Assembly (NCBI RefSeq): GCF_016612865.1
Contig: NZ_JAENZZ010000003.1
Coordinates: 1 to 64,000, forward strand
Source: Blastococcus sp. TML/M2B
Lineage (GTDB): Bacteria; Actinomycetota; Actinomycetes; Mycobacteriales; Geodermatophilaceae
Reading direction: 5' to 3'
DNA: 64,000 nucleotides
Below, piece after piece: positions 20,967-29,486 of the stretch. Numbering within the stretch: the stretch's first letter is position 1; every line of letters begins with the position of its first letter. Both the position numbers and the translations under genes were made by a program. The notes under the pieces were generated by a model that made no database searches, was not told the DNA's origin, and worked only from the letters and a program-made list of their open reading frames with translations.

Positions 20967-20985
20967 TTTGGTTAGGCTAACCTTA
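20967..20985. promoter_or_regulatory. DtxR/IdeR-like iron box
   Basis: TTTGGTTAGGCTAACCTTA matches the DtxR/IdeR consensus TTAGGTTAGSCTAACCTAA at 17 of 19 positions by eye, with the core GGTTAGGCTAACC a perfect palindrome apart from its centre. It lies 14 bp from the rpsD start and 33 bp from the DUF2470 start, so it could control both directions in response to iron. Confidence 0.75.
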
Positions 20986-21017
20986 CTCACGTTCCCGAGA
21001 GTCATCGAGGTGCTCCC

Positions 21018-21809
21018 ATGACGGCTGGTCCCAGGCCGAGCCGGTTCGCCGCCGGCACCCCCGCCCCGGTCACCGCCCCGCCCGGCGCCGGCGGGCAGCC
21101 CTCGCCGGCGGAGCGGGCGCGCACCGTCGCCGCCCGGTCCGCGGCCGCGCTGCACGTCCTCGGCACGGGGACGACGCCCGCCCTGGCCGCCACCACGACC
21201 GGGGACGGGCGCACGTTCGTCGTCGTCCCGACGTCGGGGCCGCTGGTGCGTGCGCTGGCCGGCTCCCCCGTCGGCGACCTCCCCGCCCGGTTGACCGTCA
21301 CCGACCGGGCCCCGGCGGCGCTGCGCCGGCCGGTGCGGGCACTCGTGGAGCTGGCCGGGTGGCTCACGCCCGTCCCGGACCGCGACGTCGCCGCCGCCGT
21401 CCTCGCCTTCGCCGACAGCTGCCCGTGCGAGGCGCTGTTCGAGGTCGGGCTCACCGCGACGCTGCTGCAGCTGGACGTCGCCGACGTCGTCCTGCACGAG
21501 GCGCACGCCGTCGACCACGTCGAGCCCGAGGACTTCGCGGCGGCCGCGGTCGACCCGGTCACCGCGGCCGAGGCCGACCTGCTGACCGGGCAGGCGGCGG
21601 CACTGGCGCGGCTGCGTGCGCGGGTGCAGGCCTGGGCCGGGCGGCGGGACGACGTCGCCCTGCTCGGGCTGGACCGCTTCGGCGTCCGCTTCCGCGTGGA
21701 GTCGCTGCGCGGCGGCTACGACGTGCGGGTGGCCTTCCCCGAGCCGCTGACCAGCAGCGACGGGTTCGCCGACGCCGTCGGCGGGTTGCTGTGCTGCGCG
21801 CTGGACTGA
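21018..21809 (+). CDS. DUF2470-domain protein, possible heme/iron function
   Basis: A 263-residue protein. The last 80 residues (RDDVALLGLDRFGVRFRVES, then YDVRVAFPEPLTSSDGFADAV) match the DUF2470 fold, which is found alone or at the C-terminus of HugZ-type heme-degrading and pyridoxamine-oxidase-like proteins. The N-terminal 170 residues contain a segment SCPCEALFEV and a histidine-containing stretch VVLHEAHAVDHVEPEDF but no motif I can name. ATG 21018 follows GAGGTG. The iron box in its promoter supports a role in heme or iron use; no iron transporter gene is in the window. Confidence 0.7.
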   Translation: MTAGPRPSRFAAGTPAPVTAPPGAGGQPSPAERARTVAARSAAALHVLGTGTTPALAATTTGDGRTFVVVPTSGPLVRALAGSPVGDLPARLTVTDRAPAALRRPVRALVELAGWLTPVPDRDVAAAVLAFADSCPCEALFEVGLTATLLQLDVADVVLHEAHAVDHVEPEDFAAAAVDPVTAAEADLLTGQAAALARLRARVQAWAGRRDDVALLGLDRFGVRFRVESLRGGYDVRVAFPEPLTSSDGFADAVGGLLCCALD

Positions 21810-21858
21810 CCGCCCGCCCGCGCTGGTCGGGACGGCCCCGCTGTGCGACGGTCCTCCG

Positions 21859-22266
21859 ATGACCTCCTCCGACGGCGGCCGCCGAGGCCTGCAGATCACC
21901 CTGAGCGCCCTCGCGGCCATCCCCCTCGCCTCCGGGCTCGCCGGCGCGCTGGTCGGGCCCTCCTCGATGCCGGGCGCCGCGGGCCCGGCGACGCCGGACG
22001 TCGAGAGCGAGTACCGCTACGCGCACGCCATCTACGCCGCCGCCGCGCCGCTGATCTGGTCGGCGGTGCCGCAGGTCGAGCGCCGGGGCGCGCTGGTGCG
22101 CGGCGTCTCCGGCGCCCTCTTCGCCGGCGGGGTGGTGCGGCTGCTCGCCTGGCGCCGCACCGGCCGGCCCTCCCCCGCCCTGGTCGGCGCGGCCGCCCTC
22201 GAGCTGCTCGGGACCCCGGTGCTGGTCGCCTGGCAGCACCGCGTGGCACGACGCGCCGGGCGCTGA
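21859..22266 (+). CDS. DUF4345 family membrane protein
   Basis: A 135-residue protein with about four hydrophobic segments (LSALAAIPLASGLAGALVG, IYAAAAPLIWSA, GALFAGGVVRLLAW, LVGAAALELLGTPVLVAW). The family signature is recognisable as VESEYRYAHAIYAAAAPL followed by FAGGVVRLLAWRRTGRPSP and LELLGTPVLVAWQ. Function unknown. It is 49 bp after the DUF2470 gene on the same strand and precedes a nucleobase permease; the spacing allows co-transcription but does not prove it. Confidence 0.7.
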   Translation: MTSSDGGRRGLQITLSALAAIPLASGLAGALVGPSSMPGAAGPATPDVESEYRYAHAIYAAAAPLIWSAVPQVERRGALVRGVSGALFAGGVVRLLAWRRTGRPSPALVGAAALELLGTPVLVAWQHRVARRAGR

Positions 22267-22356
22267 CCGACCGCGCGGAGGCCGCGGCCGGGGTGGTGCG
22301 ACGATGCGCGTCGCCCGCACCGGTCGCGGGCGTCCGTGCAGGTCGAGGAGGCACCG

Positions 22357-23784
22357 ATGGCGTTCGGCTGGAAGCTCTACGGGGACGGCAAGACCCTGCC
22401 GCTGGGTGAGGCGGTGGCCCCCGACGAGCGGTTGACCTGGCCGCGCACGGTGGGCATCGGCGCGCAGCACGTCGTCGCCATGTTCGGGGCGACGTTCGTC
22501 TTCCCGCTGCTCATGGGCCTGGACCCCAACCTGGCGATCATGATGAGCGGGGTCGCGACGATCCTGTTCCTGCTCGTCGTGCAGGGGAAGGTGCCCAGCT
22601 ACCTGGGCAGCTCCGCCTCCTTCGTCGGCGGGGTGGTCGCGGTGCGCGCCGCGGGCGGCTCGGACTCCGACGTCCTGGGGGCGCTGCTGGTCTCCGGCGT
22701 CGTCCTCGCCCTGGTCGGCCTGGTCATCCACCTCGCCGGCGTGCGCGTGATCAACAAGGTGCTGCCGCCGGCGGTGACCGGCGCGGTCGTGCTGCTCATC
22801 GGGTTCAACCTGGCCCCGGTGGCGACGTCGACCTACTGGCCGCAGGACCAGTGGGTGGCGCTGGCGACCATGGCGTTCGTCGTCGTCGCCTCGCTGCTGC
22901 TGCGCGGCTTCCTGGCCCGGATCTCGATCCTGCTCGGCCTGGTCTTCGGCTACCTGCTGTCGATCCTGCTCGACTGGGCGGCCGGCCCGCTGAGCTCCAC
23001 CGATGCCGACCGGGTGGACTTCACCGCGGTCGGTGACGCCTCGTGGTTCGGGCTCCCGGACTTCACCGCGCCGTCGTTCTCGGTGAACTACTCGCTGCTG
23101 GTGCTGCCCGCGGTGATCGCGCTCGTGGCCGAGAACGCCGGGCACGTGAAGGCGGTCGCCGAGATGACCCGCCGCGACCTGGACCCGGTCATCGGCCGCG
23201 CCGTCGCCGCCGACGGCCTCACCACGGTGCTGGCGACGGCGGTCGGCGGCTCCCCCACCACCACGTACGCGGAGAACATCGGCGTCATGGCCGCGACCCG
23301 CGTCTACTCGACGGCCGCGTACTACGTGGCGGCCGTCGTCGCGATCGGCCTGGGCCTGGTGCCGAAGTTCGGCGCGCTCATCAACGCGATCCCCGGGGGC
23401 GTGCTCGGCGGGATCACCGTCGTCCTCTACGGGATGATCGGCCTGCTCGGCGCGAAGATCTGGAAGGAGAACCGGGTCGACTTCGCCAACCCGATCAACC
23501 TCGTGCCGCTGGCCGCGGGCATCGTGATCGCCGTCGGCAACTCCGGCAACGCCGCTCCGCTGCTGCAGATCACCGACGACTTCTCCCTGGGTGGCATCGC
23601 GCTCGGCACGCTCGTCGCCGTCGTCGGCTGGCACCTGGCCCGCGCGCTGGCGCCCGCGGAGATGCGCGAGTCGCTCACCCTCGAGGGCCCGCACCCCGCC
23701 GCCGGATCGACCTTCGGGCACGTGCACGGCGCCGAGGACGACGGCGTCCGGCCGGCCGGTGGGGCCGGTCGCACGACCACCTGA
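22357..23784 (+). CDS. Nucleobase:cation symporter-2 (uracil/xanthine permease)
   Basis: A 475-residue inner-membrane permease of the NCS2/UraA family, taking up uracil or another nucleobase by proton symport. The family motif GIGAQHVVAMFGATFVFPLL is at the N-terminal end; the substrate-site glutamate is in LPAVIALVAENAGHVKAV, and the signature is SPTTTYAENIGVMAATRVYS. Twelve to fourteen hydrophobic segments are visible. ATG 22357 has GAGGAG upstream; a longer GTG start lacks support. The C-terminus is hydrophilic and poorly conserved. UraA-type rather than UacT-type is my preference because of the PTTTYAEN motif. Confidence 0.88.
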   Translation: MAFGWKLYGDGKTLPLGEAVAPDERLTWPRTVGIGAQHVVAMFGATFVFPLLMGLDPNLAIMMSGVATILFLLVVQGKVPSYLGSSASFVGGVVAVRAAGGSDSDVLGALLVSGVVLALVGLVIHLAGVRVINKVLPPAVTGAVVLLIGFNLAPVATSTYWPQDQWVALATMAFVVVASLLLRGFLARISILLGLVFGYLLSILLDWAAGPLSSTDADRVDFTAVGDASWFGLPDFTAPSFSVNYSLLVLPAVIALVAENAGHVKAVAEMTRRDLDPVIGRAVAADGLTTVLATAVGGSPTTTYAENIGVMAATRVYSTAAYYVAAVVAIGLGLVPKFGALINAIPGGVLGGITVVLYGMIGLLGAKIWKENRVDFANPINLVPLAAGIVIAVGNSGNAAPLLQITDDFSLGGIALGTLVAVVGWHLARALAPAEMRESLTLEGPHPAAGSTFGHVHGAEDDGVRPAGGAGRTTT

Positions 23785-23904
23785 GCGGCATCGCGTTGCG
23801 CGCCATGAACTAGCGCCCCGTCATTGGTACGACTCCACCCCCCGCCCGCCGATACCCGCTACGGCGGCGGGGGGCCCGGTCGCCTCCCGAGCCGAGAAGG
23901 ACCG

Positions 23905-25456
23905 ATGAGCCGACGCACGCGCACAGCCAGCCCCGCCGCGGCACCCGTGCCCGTCCCCCGCGACGTGGAGGCGGTCGAGGCGGTCATCGACGCCCTGGAG
24001 GCGGGTGCTGCCGACAGCGCCGACGCGCACCGCACGATCGTGACCACGCTGGCCCGCGAGCTCGACCTGGACTACGGCGCCGCCTGGCTGGTCGACCCCG
24101 ACCGGGGCTTCAGCCTGGTCGCCGAATCCGGGCGCTCGGCGCAGACGATGCGCGCCGCCCGGATCGAGCGGCTGATGCCCGGCGAGGGCCTGGCCGGCGC
24201 GGCCATCCGCACGCAGGACCCGGTGCTGGCGAACGAGACGACCGACCCGGCGCTGTGCGGGCGGTGGAAGGCGGCGCAGTCCGCCGGCGCGACGCGCGGC
24301 TGCGTCCTGCCGATCGCCGACGAGACCGGCCGGATCGTCAGCCTCTACGAGTTCTACAACGACCAGGAGCTGCCGTTCTTCGGCGGCCGGCAGTCGAAGT
24401 GGCGGGCCCTGCGCGGCCTGCTCGTGCACGCGCACCGGGCGGCGCTGGCCAAGGCCCACCTGCAGGAGACGCTGCACGACCGGCAGGCGGTGACGACCCG
24501 TCGTCACCGAGATCGGCGCGGCCACGAGCCAGGAGCAGGCGCTCCGGGTCGCCCTGGACACCGTGCGCAGCGCCTTCGGCTGGGCCTACGGCTCGTTCTG
24601 GGCGCTGGACGAGGAGTCCGGCGTCCTGCGCTTCCAGCAGGAGTCCGGCTCGGCCGGCGAGGAGTTCCGCGCCGTCACGCTGAGCGCCAGCTTCGCCGAG
24701 GGCGTGGGCCTGTCCGGTCGCGCCTGGCGGGCCCGCGAGCTGGTCTTCGTGCCCGACATCGGGCAGGTCACCGACTGCGTGCGCGCGCCCGCCGCGCAGC
24801 GCGCGGGCGTGAAGTCCGGCGTCTGCTTCCCCCTGATCGTCAACGGCCGCGTCATCGGCACCATGGACTTCTTCGTCACCGAGACCATCGAGCTGTCGGA
24901 CTCGCGGCGGGCCTCGCTGCGCAACGTGCAGCAGCTGGTGTCGCAGCGGCTGGACGTGCTGCGCCGCAACGAGGAGAGCGCGGAGAACGCCCGCGAGCTG
25001 CTGGTCACCGTCGCGCGGCTGCGCGAGGCGGCGAACGAGGCCGGCCGGGTGGCGGAGAGCGCGGTCAGCCAGGCCTCGGCCATGACCGGCGACGTCGTCG
25101 CGCTGGACGAGGCGTCGGCCGCCGTCGGCGAGGTCATCCGGATCATCTCCGGCATCGCCGACCAGACCAACCTGCTCGCGCTCAACGCCACCATCGAGGC
25201 GGCGCGCGCCGGCGAGGTGGGCAAGGGCTTCGCCGTCGTGGCCAGCGAGGTCAAGGACCTGGCCCGGGAGACGGCGAAGGCCACCCAGCGGGTGGCCGAC
25301 CAGATCGCCGGCATCCAGTCCAGCTCGAAGGCCGTCGCCGAGGGCATCCACACGACCGGCGAGATCATCGGCCGGCTGGACGAGGTGCAGCACCGGATCG
25401 GCGAGGTGCTCGGCGAGCAGGAGCGCATGGCGCAGCTGATCGAGGCCGCGGGCTGA
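23905..25456 (+). pseudogene. Double-GAF methyl-accepting chemotaxis-like protein, one-base insertion
   Basis: As repaired, this would be a soluble receptor of about 516 residues. The first GAF domain (VTTLARELDLDYGAAWLV, then GEGLAGAAIRTQDPVL) is in one frame. An extra C in the CCC at 24497-24499 breaks it, and a second GAF domain ([37 protein letters not shown]) and the signalling hairpin ([51 protein letters not shown]) follow in the next frame. Without the extra base the reading is continuous ([20 protein letters not shown]). No membrane segment is seen, so it would be cytoplasmic. No other chemotaxis gene is nearby. Confidence 0.8.
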
Positions 25457-25468
25457 ACCGAGCCGGCG

Positions 25469-25555
25469 TCAGCCGCGGCGGGACGTCCAGCCCTGCTCGC
25501 GCAGCCGCTCGAAGCCGTCGAGCAGGACGTCGAGGGCGAACTCGAACTCGAACTG
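25469..25555 (-). pseudogene. TetR C-terminal remnant
   Basis: The minus-strand frame ending at 25469 encodes FEFALDVLLDGFERLREQG and a basic tail, the usual last helix of a TetR regulator ligand domain. Upstream the frame enters unrelated sequence, and no helix-turn-helix is present anywhere near. Only about 28 codons remain. It abuts a DUF4386 remnant on the other strand. Confidence 0.55.
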
Positions 25556-25735
25556 CTCGTCACAGCCGCCGTGCTGTTCGGCCTGTACGCGCAGACGTCC
25601 GCCGTCGCCCTGGTGGCCGCGATCCCCGTCGCGGCCTGGGAGCTGTGCCTGGCCGTCCGGCTGATCGTCACCGGCCTCGCGCCGACGGCGGAGCCTGCCC
25701 GGGAGCCGGCGCTGCCGGTTCCGGTGCCCGCATGA
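25556..25735 (+). pseudogene. DUF4386 C-terminal remnant
   Basis: The plus-strand frame ending at TGA 25733-25735 reads AAVLFGLYAQTSAVALVAAI then WELCLAVRLIVTG, which resembles the last membrane spans of DUF4386 proteins. There is no start codon or N-terminal half. Together with the TetR fragment it looks like what remains of a divergent tetR-DUF4386 pair after loss of both 5' halves. Confidence 0.5.
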
Positions 25736-25740
25736 GCCCG

Positions 25741-25777
25741 GCGCCCATGGCCGGGGAGGAACCCCGGCCATGGGCGC
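25741..25777. terminator. Perfect 16-bp-arm hairpin
   Basis: GCGCCCATGGCCGGGG and its exact complement flank AGGAA. It lies 7 bp past the stop of the minus-strand ABC permease and next to the DUF4386 remnant. Confidence 0.75.
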
Positions 25778-25783
25778 GGTCGC

Positions 25784-26548
25784 TCACTGAACGGGCCGAC
25801 GGGAGGTGAGCACCCAGCCGGCGACGGAGGCGACGACGACCCAGCCGGCGAGCACCGCGATCGAGCGCGCCTCGGCGTCCCCCTGCGCCAGCACCGTCGT
25901 CGCCTCGGCGGGGTCCAGCCACTGCGCCAGGTCCGGGTTCCAGATCCGCACCAGCGGCAGCACGCCCATGATCAGCAGGTACAGCGACGTGAGGGCGGCC
26001 GGCGTGTTCGCCGTCGCCGCCCCGGCACCCGCGCCGATCACCGCGAAGGCCGCGCCGGCCCCGACCGCCGTCACCAGCGCCTGACCGGTCCCGTCCCAGT
26101 TCAGGTCGTCCACGCCCACGGCGGCGATGACCGCCAGCGAGGACCCGGCGGACACCGCGGCGAGGGTGGCACCCAGCACGGCGACCGCGGCCGTCTTGGC
26201 CGCCAGCACCCGTCCGCGCTGCGGGACCAGCAGGAACGTCGTCTGCACGGTGCGGTGGGTCCACTCTCCCGCTGTCGAGATCACGCCGAGCGCCAGCAGC
26301 ACCAGCCCGGTCATCGAGCCGACGATGCCGATCGGGCCGGCCGCCCAGCCGAACTCCGCATCCGTCGCGGCCAGCGCCACGCCGACCGGTCCGAGCAGGG
26401 CAGCGGACGCCGCGAACGCCCGGCCCGAGCGGTGCGACAACGATTTGCGCATCTCCAGGCCGACCAGGGTGGGCAGGGACGGACCGGTCCGGCGCGCCTC
26501 GACGGAGCTGCCGAGCGAGGGCGCGGGGGAGGTCAGGACGGTGGTCAC
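25784..26548 (-). CDS. ABC-2 type permease subunit
   Basis: A 254-residue membrane protein with about six spans (for example IVGSMTGLVLLALGVISTA, VLGATLAAVSAGSSLAVIA, AFAVIGAGAGAATA, SLYLLIMGVLPLV, IAVLAGWVVVASVAGWVL). The motif GEWTHRTVQTTFLLVPQRGRV is characteristic of ABC-2 permeases in actinobacteria. GTG 26548 overlaps the ATPase stop by 4 bp. Substrate is unknown; the divergent histidine kinase/response regulator pair probably controls this transporter. Confidence 0.8.
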   Translation of the reverse strand: MTTVLTSPAPSLGSSVEARRTGPSLPTLVGLEMRKSLSHRSGRAFAASAALLGPVGVALAATDAEFGWAAGPIGIVGSMTGLVLLALGVISTAGEWTHRTVQTTFLLVPQRGRVLAAKTAAVAVLGATLAAVSAGSSLAVIAAVGVDDLNWDGTGQALVTAVGAGAAFAVIGAGAGAATANTPAALTSLYLLIMGVLPLVRIWNPDLAQWLDPAEATTVLAQGDAEARSIAVLAGWVVVASVAGWVLTSRRPVQ

Positions 26549-27432
26549 GAGAGAGTCCCTTCGGGCCAGGTGAGCTGGAAGAACAGGTCCTCGAGGCCGC
26601 GCTGCACGGGGCGCAGGTCGAGGAGGACGTGGCCCCCGGCAGCAGCCACCGCGCCGATGTCGCCGGGCCGGGCGCCCGGGACGACGAGCGCGCCGTCGTC
26701 CCCCGGTTCCACGTGGAACCCGGCCGCCTCGAGGGCCGCACGGAGGGCGGCGGTGTCCCCGGCCCGGACGACCGCGCCGTCCGGGCCGAGCAGGGAGGCG
26801 ACCGATCCGTCGGCGACGACGCGCCCCCCGCCGATCACCAGCAACCGGTCGACGGTGTGCTCGACCTCGCCGAGCAGGTGGGACGAGAGCAATACCGTGC
26901 CGCCGCGCGCCGCGTGCCCGCGGAGCAGGTCGCGCATCCAGCGGATGCCCTCCGGGTCCAGGCCGTTGACCGGCTCGTCGAACACCAGCACCGGCGGATC
27001 GGCCAGAAGCGCCCCCGCGATCCCGAGCCGCTGCCGCATGCCCAGCGAATAGCCGCCGACCCGCCGGCGGGCGGCGTCGGCGAGGCCGACCTGCGCCAGC
27101 ACCTCCTCCGCGCGCTCCGCAGGCACGCCGAGGGCGGCGGCCAGGAGCCGCAGGTGCGTCCGCCCGGTGCGCCCCGGGTGGACGGCGGAGGCGTCGAGCA
27201 GCGTGCCGACGACGGCCCCCGGGTTGGGCAGCTCGCCGTACGGCCGGCCGTCGACGGTCGCCGAGCCGGCCGACGCCGGCACGAGGCCGGTCATCATCCG
27301 CATCGTCGTGGTCTTGCCGGCGCCGTTCGGGCCGAGGAAGCCGGTGACGGTCCCCGGTTCGAGGGTGAACGAGACGTCGTCGACGACCGTCCGGTCGCCG
27401 TACCTCTTGGTCAGTCCGCTGACCGTGATCAT
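26545..27432 (-). CDS. ABC transporter ATP-binding protein
   Basis: A 295-residue ATPase of the DrrA/NatA export type. Walker A GPNGAGKTT (residues 34-42), signature YSLGMRQRLGIAGAL, Walker B VLVFDEPVNGLDPEG and the switch SSHLLGEVEHT are intact. The C-terminal 70 residues form a small alpha/beta extension common to this group. Start ATG 27432. It is the first gene of a two-gene operon with the permease and is divergent from the two-component system across a 184-bp gap. Confidence 0.87.
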   Translation of the reverse strand: MITVSGLTKRYGDRTVVDDVSFTLEPGTVTGFLGPNGAGKTTTMRMMTGLVPASAGSATVDGRPYGELPNPGAVVGTLLDASAVHPGRTGRTHLRLLAAALGVPAERAEEVLAQVGLADAARRRVGGYSLGMRQRLGIAGALLADPPVLVFDEPVNGLDPEGIRWMRDLLRGHAARGGTVLLSSHLLGEVEHTVDRLLVIGGGRVVADGSVASLLGPDGAVVRAGDTAALRAALEAAGFHVEPGDDGALVVPGARPGDIGAVAAAGGHVLLDLRPVQRGLEDLFFQLTWPEGTLS

Positions 27433-27603
27433 GGATTCCTCCGCAGCTCGTCGAGGTGAGGACGACGAATCTGCCGAGCCGGCGCCGTCTCCCGCGGTCG
27501 GCCGCGGGCCGCGACCCCGGGTCCCCGGACGGCGCGACGCGGTCATCCGAAAGTCGACCGGGCCGGGGACTCGCGGGCGACCCGCCACGATCCGACCCGG
27601 ATC

Positions 27604-27609
27604 TACGCT
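27604..27609 (+). promoter_or_regulatory. Minus-10 TACGCT of histidine kinase gene (leaderless)
   Basis: TACGCT, 7 nt, ATG 27617; no ribosome-binding site. Confidence 0.5.
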
Positions 27610-27616
27610 CCGCCGC

Positions 27617-28765
27617 ATGAGCCTCCGCGACCGCCTGTGGCCGGGCCTCGGCGCGCGCGGGATCTGGCTCGAGGTGCACGTCGCGGCGACGTGCGCGGCG
27701 GTGGTGGCCTTCGAGGTCGCCGCCCTGGACCCCGGCCCGGTGGGAGCGCTCCTGCTGATCGTGATCGGCGTCGCCCTCGGCCTGCTGCTCCTCTTCCTGC
27801 GCCGGAGGGCACCGCTGGTCCCGTTCGCCGTCGGCGCCGCGCTGAGCACGATCGGCATCGCCACCGGACTGCTGATCTCGGCCTACGCCGTCGCGCGGTA
27901 CGTCGCCTCGTGGCGCACCCGGGCGATCGCGGGCACGCTCGCGGCCGTCGCAGCCGCCCGGCCGTGGGAGGTCGACAGCGCGAACCAGGCCGTCGGCGCC
28001 GTGGGGACGGCCGCGCTGCTCGTCCTCCTCCCCGGCGCGCTCGGCATCTGGCAGCGCACCCGCGCGCAGCTGCTGGCCGCCCTGCGCGAGCGGGCGGAGC
28101 GCGCCGAGGCCGAGCGGGAGCTGCTGGCGCGCGACGCCGTCCTCACCGAGCGGACCCGCATCGCGCGCGAGATGCACGATGCCGTCGGGCACCGGGTCAG
28201 CCTCATGGTGCTGCAGGCCGGCGCGATCGAGATGGCGGCACGGGACCCCGACCGCGTCGGGCAGCTCGCCGGGCAGGTGCAGACCGCCGGACGCCGGGCG
28301 CTGGACGAGCTGCGGCAGATGGTGGGGGTGCTGCGCGCCGGCGACGTCGACGAGGAGGCGCCGCTGGGCCCCCAGCCCGGGCTGGAGGACCTGCCCCGGC
28401 TGGTCGCGCAGGCGCAGGAGGCGGGCATGGCGGTCGAGCTCGCGCTGCCCGACACCGATGTCGGCCCGCTCGCCGGCCGCGCCGCTTACCGGATCGTGCA
28501 GGAGTCGCTCACGAACGCCGGCCGGCACGCCCCCGGCGCCGCCGTCCACGTGACCGTGACGCGGACGGGATCCGAGCTCGCCGTCCGCGTGGTCAACGGA
28601 CCGCCGGACGCTCCCGCGGCAGCGTCCGGCGACCACGGGAGGACGTCGGGCGGCGGCTTCGGGCTCGTGGGGCTGGGCGAGCGGGTGCGCACCCTGGGCG
28701 GCCGGCTGACGGCGGGGCCGCGGCTGGACGGCGGGTTCTGCGTCGAGGCGGTGCTGCCCGCGTGA
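27617..28765 (+). CDS. NarL-system sensor histidine kinase (HisKA_3)
   Basis: A 382-residue sensor kinase. Four to five membrane spans occupy residues 20-145. The phosphorylated His187 is in ERTRIAREMHDAVGHRVSLM, the hallmark of the HisKA_3 family, and the ATPase domain has the N box YRIVQESLTNAGRHAPG and the glycine-rich FGLVGLGERV. No extracytoplasmic sensory domain is visible, so it probably senses at the membrane. It overlaps the response regulator by 4 bp and is divergent from an ABC transporter, the usual arrangement of transporter-linked systems. Confidence 0.88.
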   Translation: MSLRDRLWPGLGARGIWLEVHVAATCAAVVAFEVAALDPGPVGALLLIVIGVALGLLLLFLRRRAPLVPFAVGAALSTIGIATGLLISAYAVARYVASWRTRAIAGTLAAVAAARPWEVDSANQAVGAVGTAALLVLLPGALGIWQRTRAQLLAALRERAERAEAERELLARDAVLTERTRIAREMHDAVGHRVSLMVLQAGAIEMAARDPDRVGQLAGQVQTAGRRALDELRQMVGVLRAGDVDEEAPLGPQPGLEDLPRLVAQAQEAGMAVELALPDTDVGPLAGRAAYRIVQESLTNAGRHAPGAAVHVTVTRTGSELAVRVVNGPPDAPAAASGDHGRTSGGGFGLVGLGERVRTLGGRLTAGPRLDGGFCVEAVLPA

Positions 28766-29418
28766 TCCGCGTCCTGCTGGTCGACGACGAGGAACTGGTG
28801 CGGTTCGGGCTGCGCACGGTGCTGGAGTCCGTCGGAGGCTTCGAGGTGGTCGGCGAGGCAGGCGACGGCGTCGACGGTGTGCGGGCCGCCCGCGAGCTGG
28901 CTCCCGACGTCGTCCTCATGGACATCCGCATGCCGCGGATGGACGGGCTCGCCGCGACCGAGCGGATCCTGGCGCTGCCGAGGCCGCCGCAGGTCGCCGT
29001 CCTGACGACCTTCTACCTGGACGAGTACGTGTACGCGGCCCTCGCGGCCGGTGCCGCCGGCTTCCTGCTCAAGGACACCCCGCCGCGGGAGATAGCCGCG
29101 GCGGTACGCGCCGTCGCCGACGGGACGGCCACGCTGTCGCCCCAGGTGACGGCGGCGCTGATCGAGTCCTACGTCCATCGCCGGGCCGCGCCGCGGCGGG
29201 CCGAGGCGTTGCGCCGGGTCGCCGAGCTGTCCGACCGCGAGCGGGAGGTGCTGGCGCTGCTGGGCACCGGCGACTCGAACGCCGAGCTCGGCCGGCGGAT
29301 GTTCGTCAGCGAGGCGACGGTGAAGACCTACGTCTCGCGGCTGCTCACGAAGCTGGACCTGACCAACCGCACCCAGGCCGCGATCCTCGCCCACGAGGCC
29401 GGGTTGCTGGAGGGCTGA
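28762..29418 (+). CDS. NarL/LuxR-family response regulator
   Basis: A 218-residue regulator. The receiver has the acidic pair at D9-D10 region (VLLVDDEE), phospho-acceptor D54 (VLMDIRMPRMDGL) and the conserved Lys (FLLKDTPP). The LuxR-type output domain reads AELSDREREVLALLGTGDSN then VSEATVKTYVSRLLTKLDL. GTG 28762 overlaps the kinase stop. Likely target is the divergent ABC transporter operon. Confidence 0.9.
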   Translation: MIRVLLVDDEELVRFGLRTVLESVGGFEVVGEAGDGVDGVRAARELAPDVVLMDIRMPRMDGLAATERILALPRPPQVAVLTTFYLDEYVYAALAAGAAGFLLKDTPPREIAAAVRAVADGTATLSPQVTAALIESYVHRRAAPRRAEALRRVAELSDREREVLALLGTGDSNAELGRRMFVSEATVKTYVSRLLTKLDLTNRTQAAILAHEAGLLEG

Positions 29419-29486
29419 ACCGGCGCGCGGCCTTGCCCCCCGCCCCCGGGAGCCCGACCATTCCCGGCAGGGGACGGGGGACGGCG

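Noticed and set aside
20967..20985. Zur box for the zinc-free S4
   Set aside because: The sequence fits the DtxR/IdeR consensus much better than the AT-rich TGA-AAT-ATT-TCA type of actinobacterial Zur sites, so it is reported as an iron box.
25784..28636. 950-codon minus-strand frame as one fused protein
   Set aside because: The frame joins the ABC permease to unrelated frames of the ATPase and antisense of the histidine kinase; the permease starts at GTG 26548.
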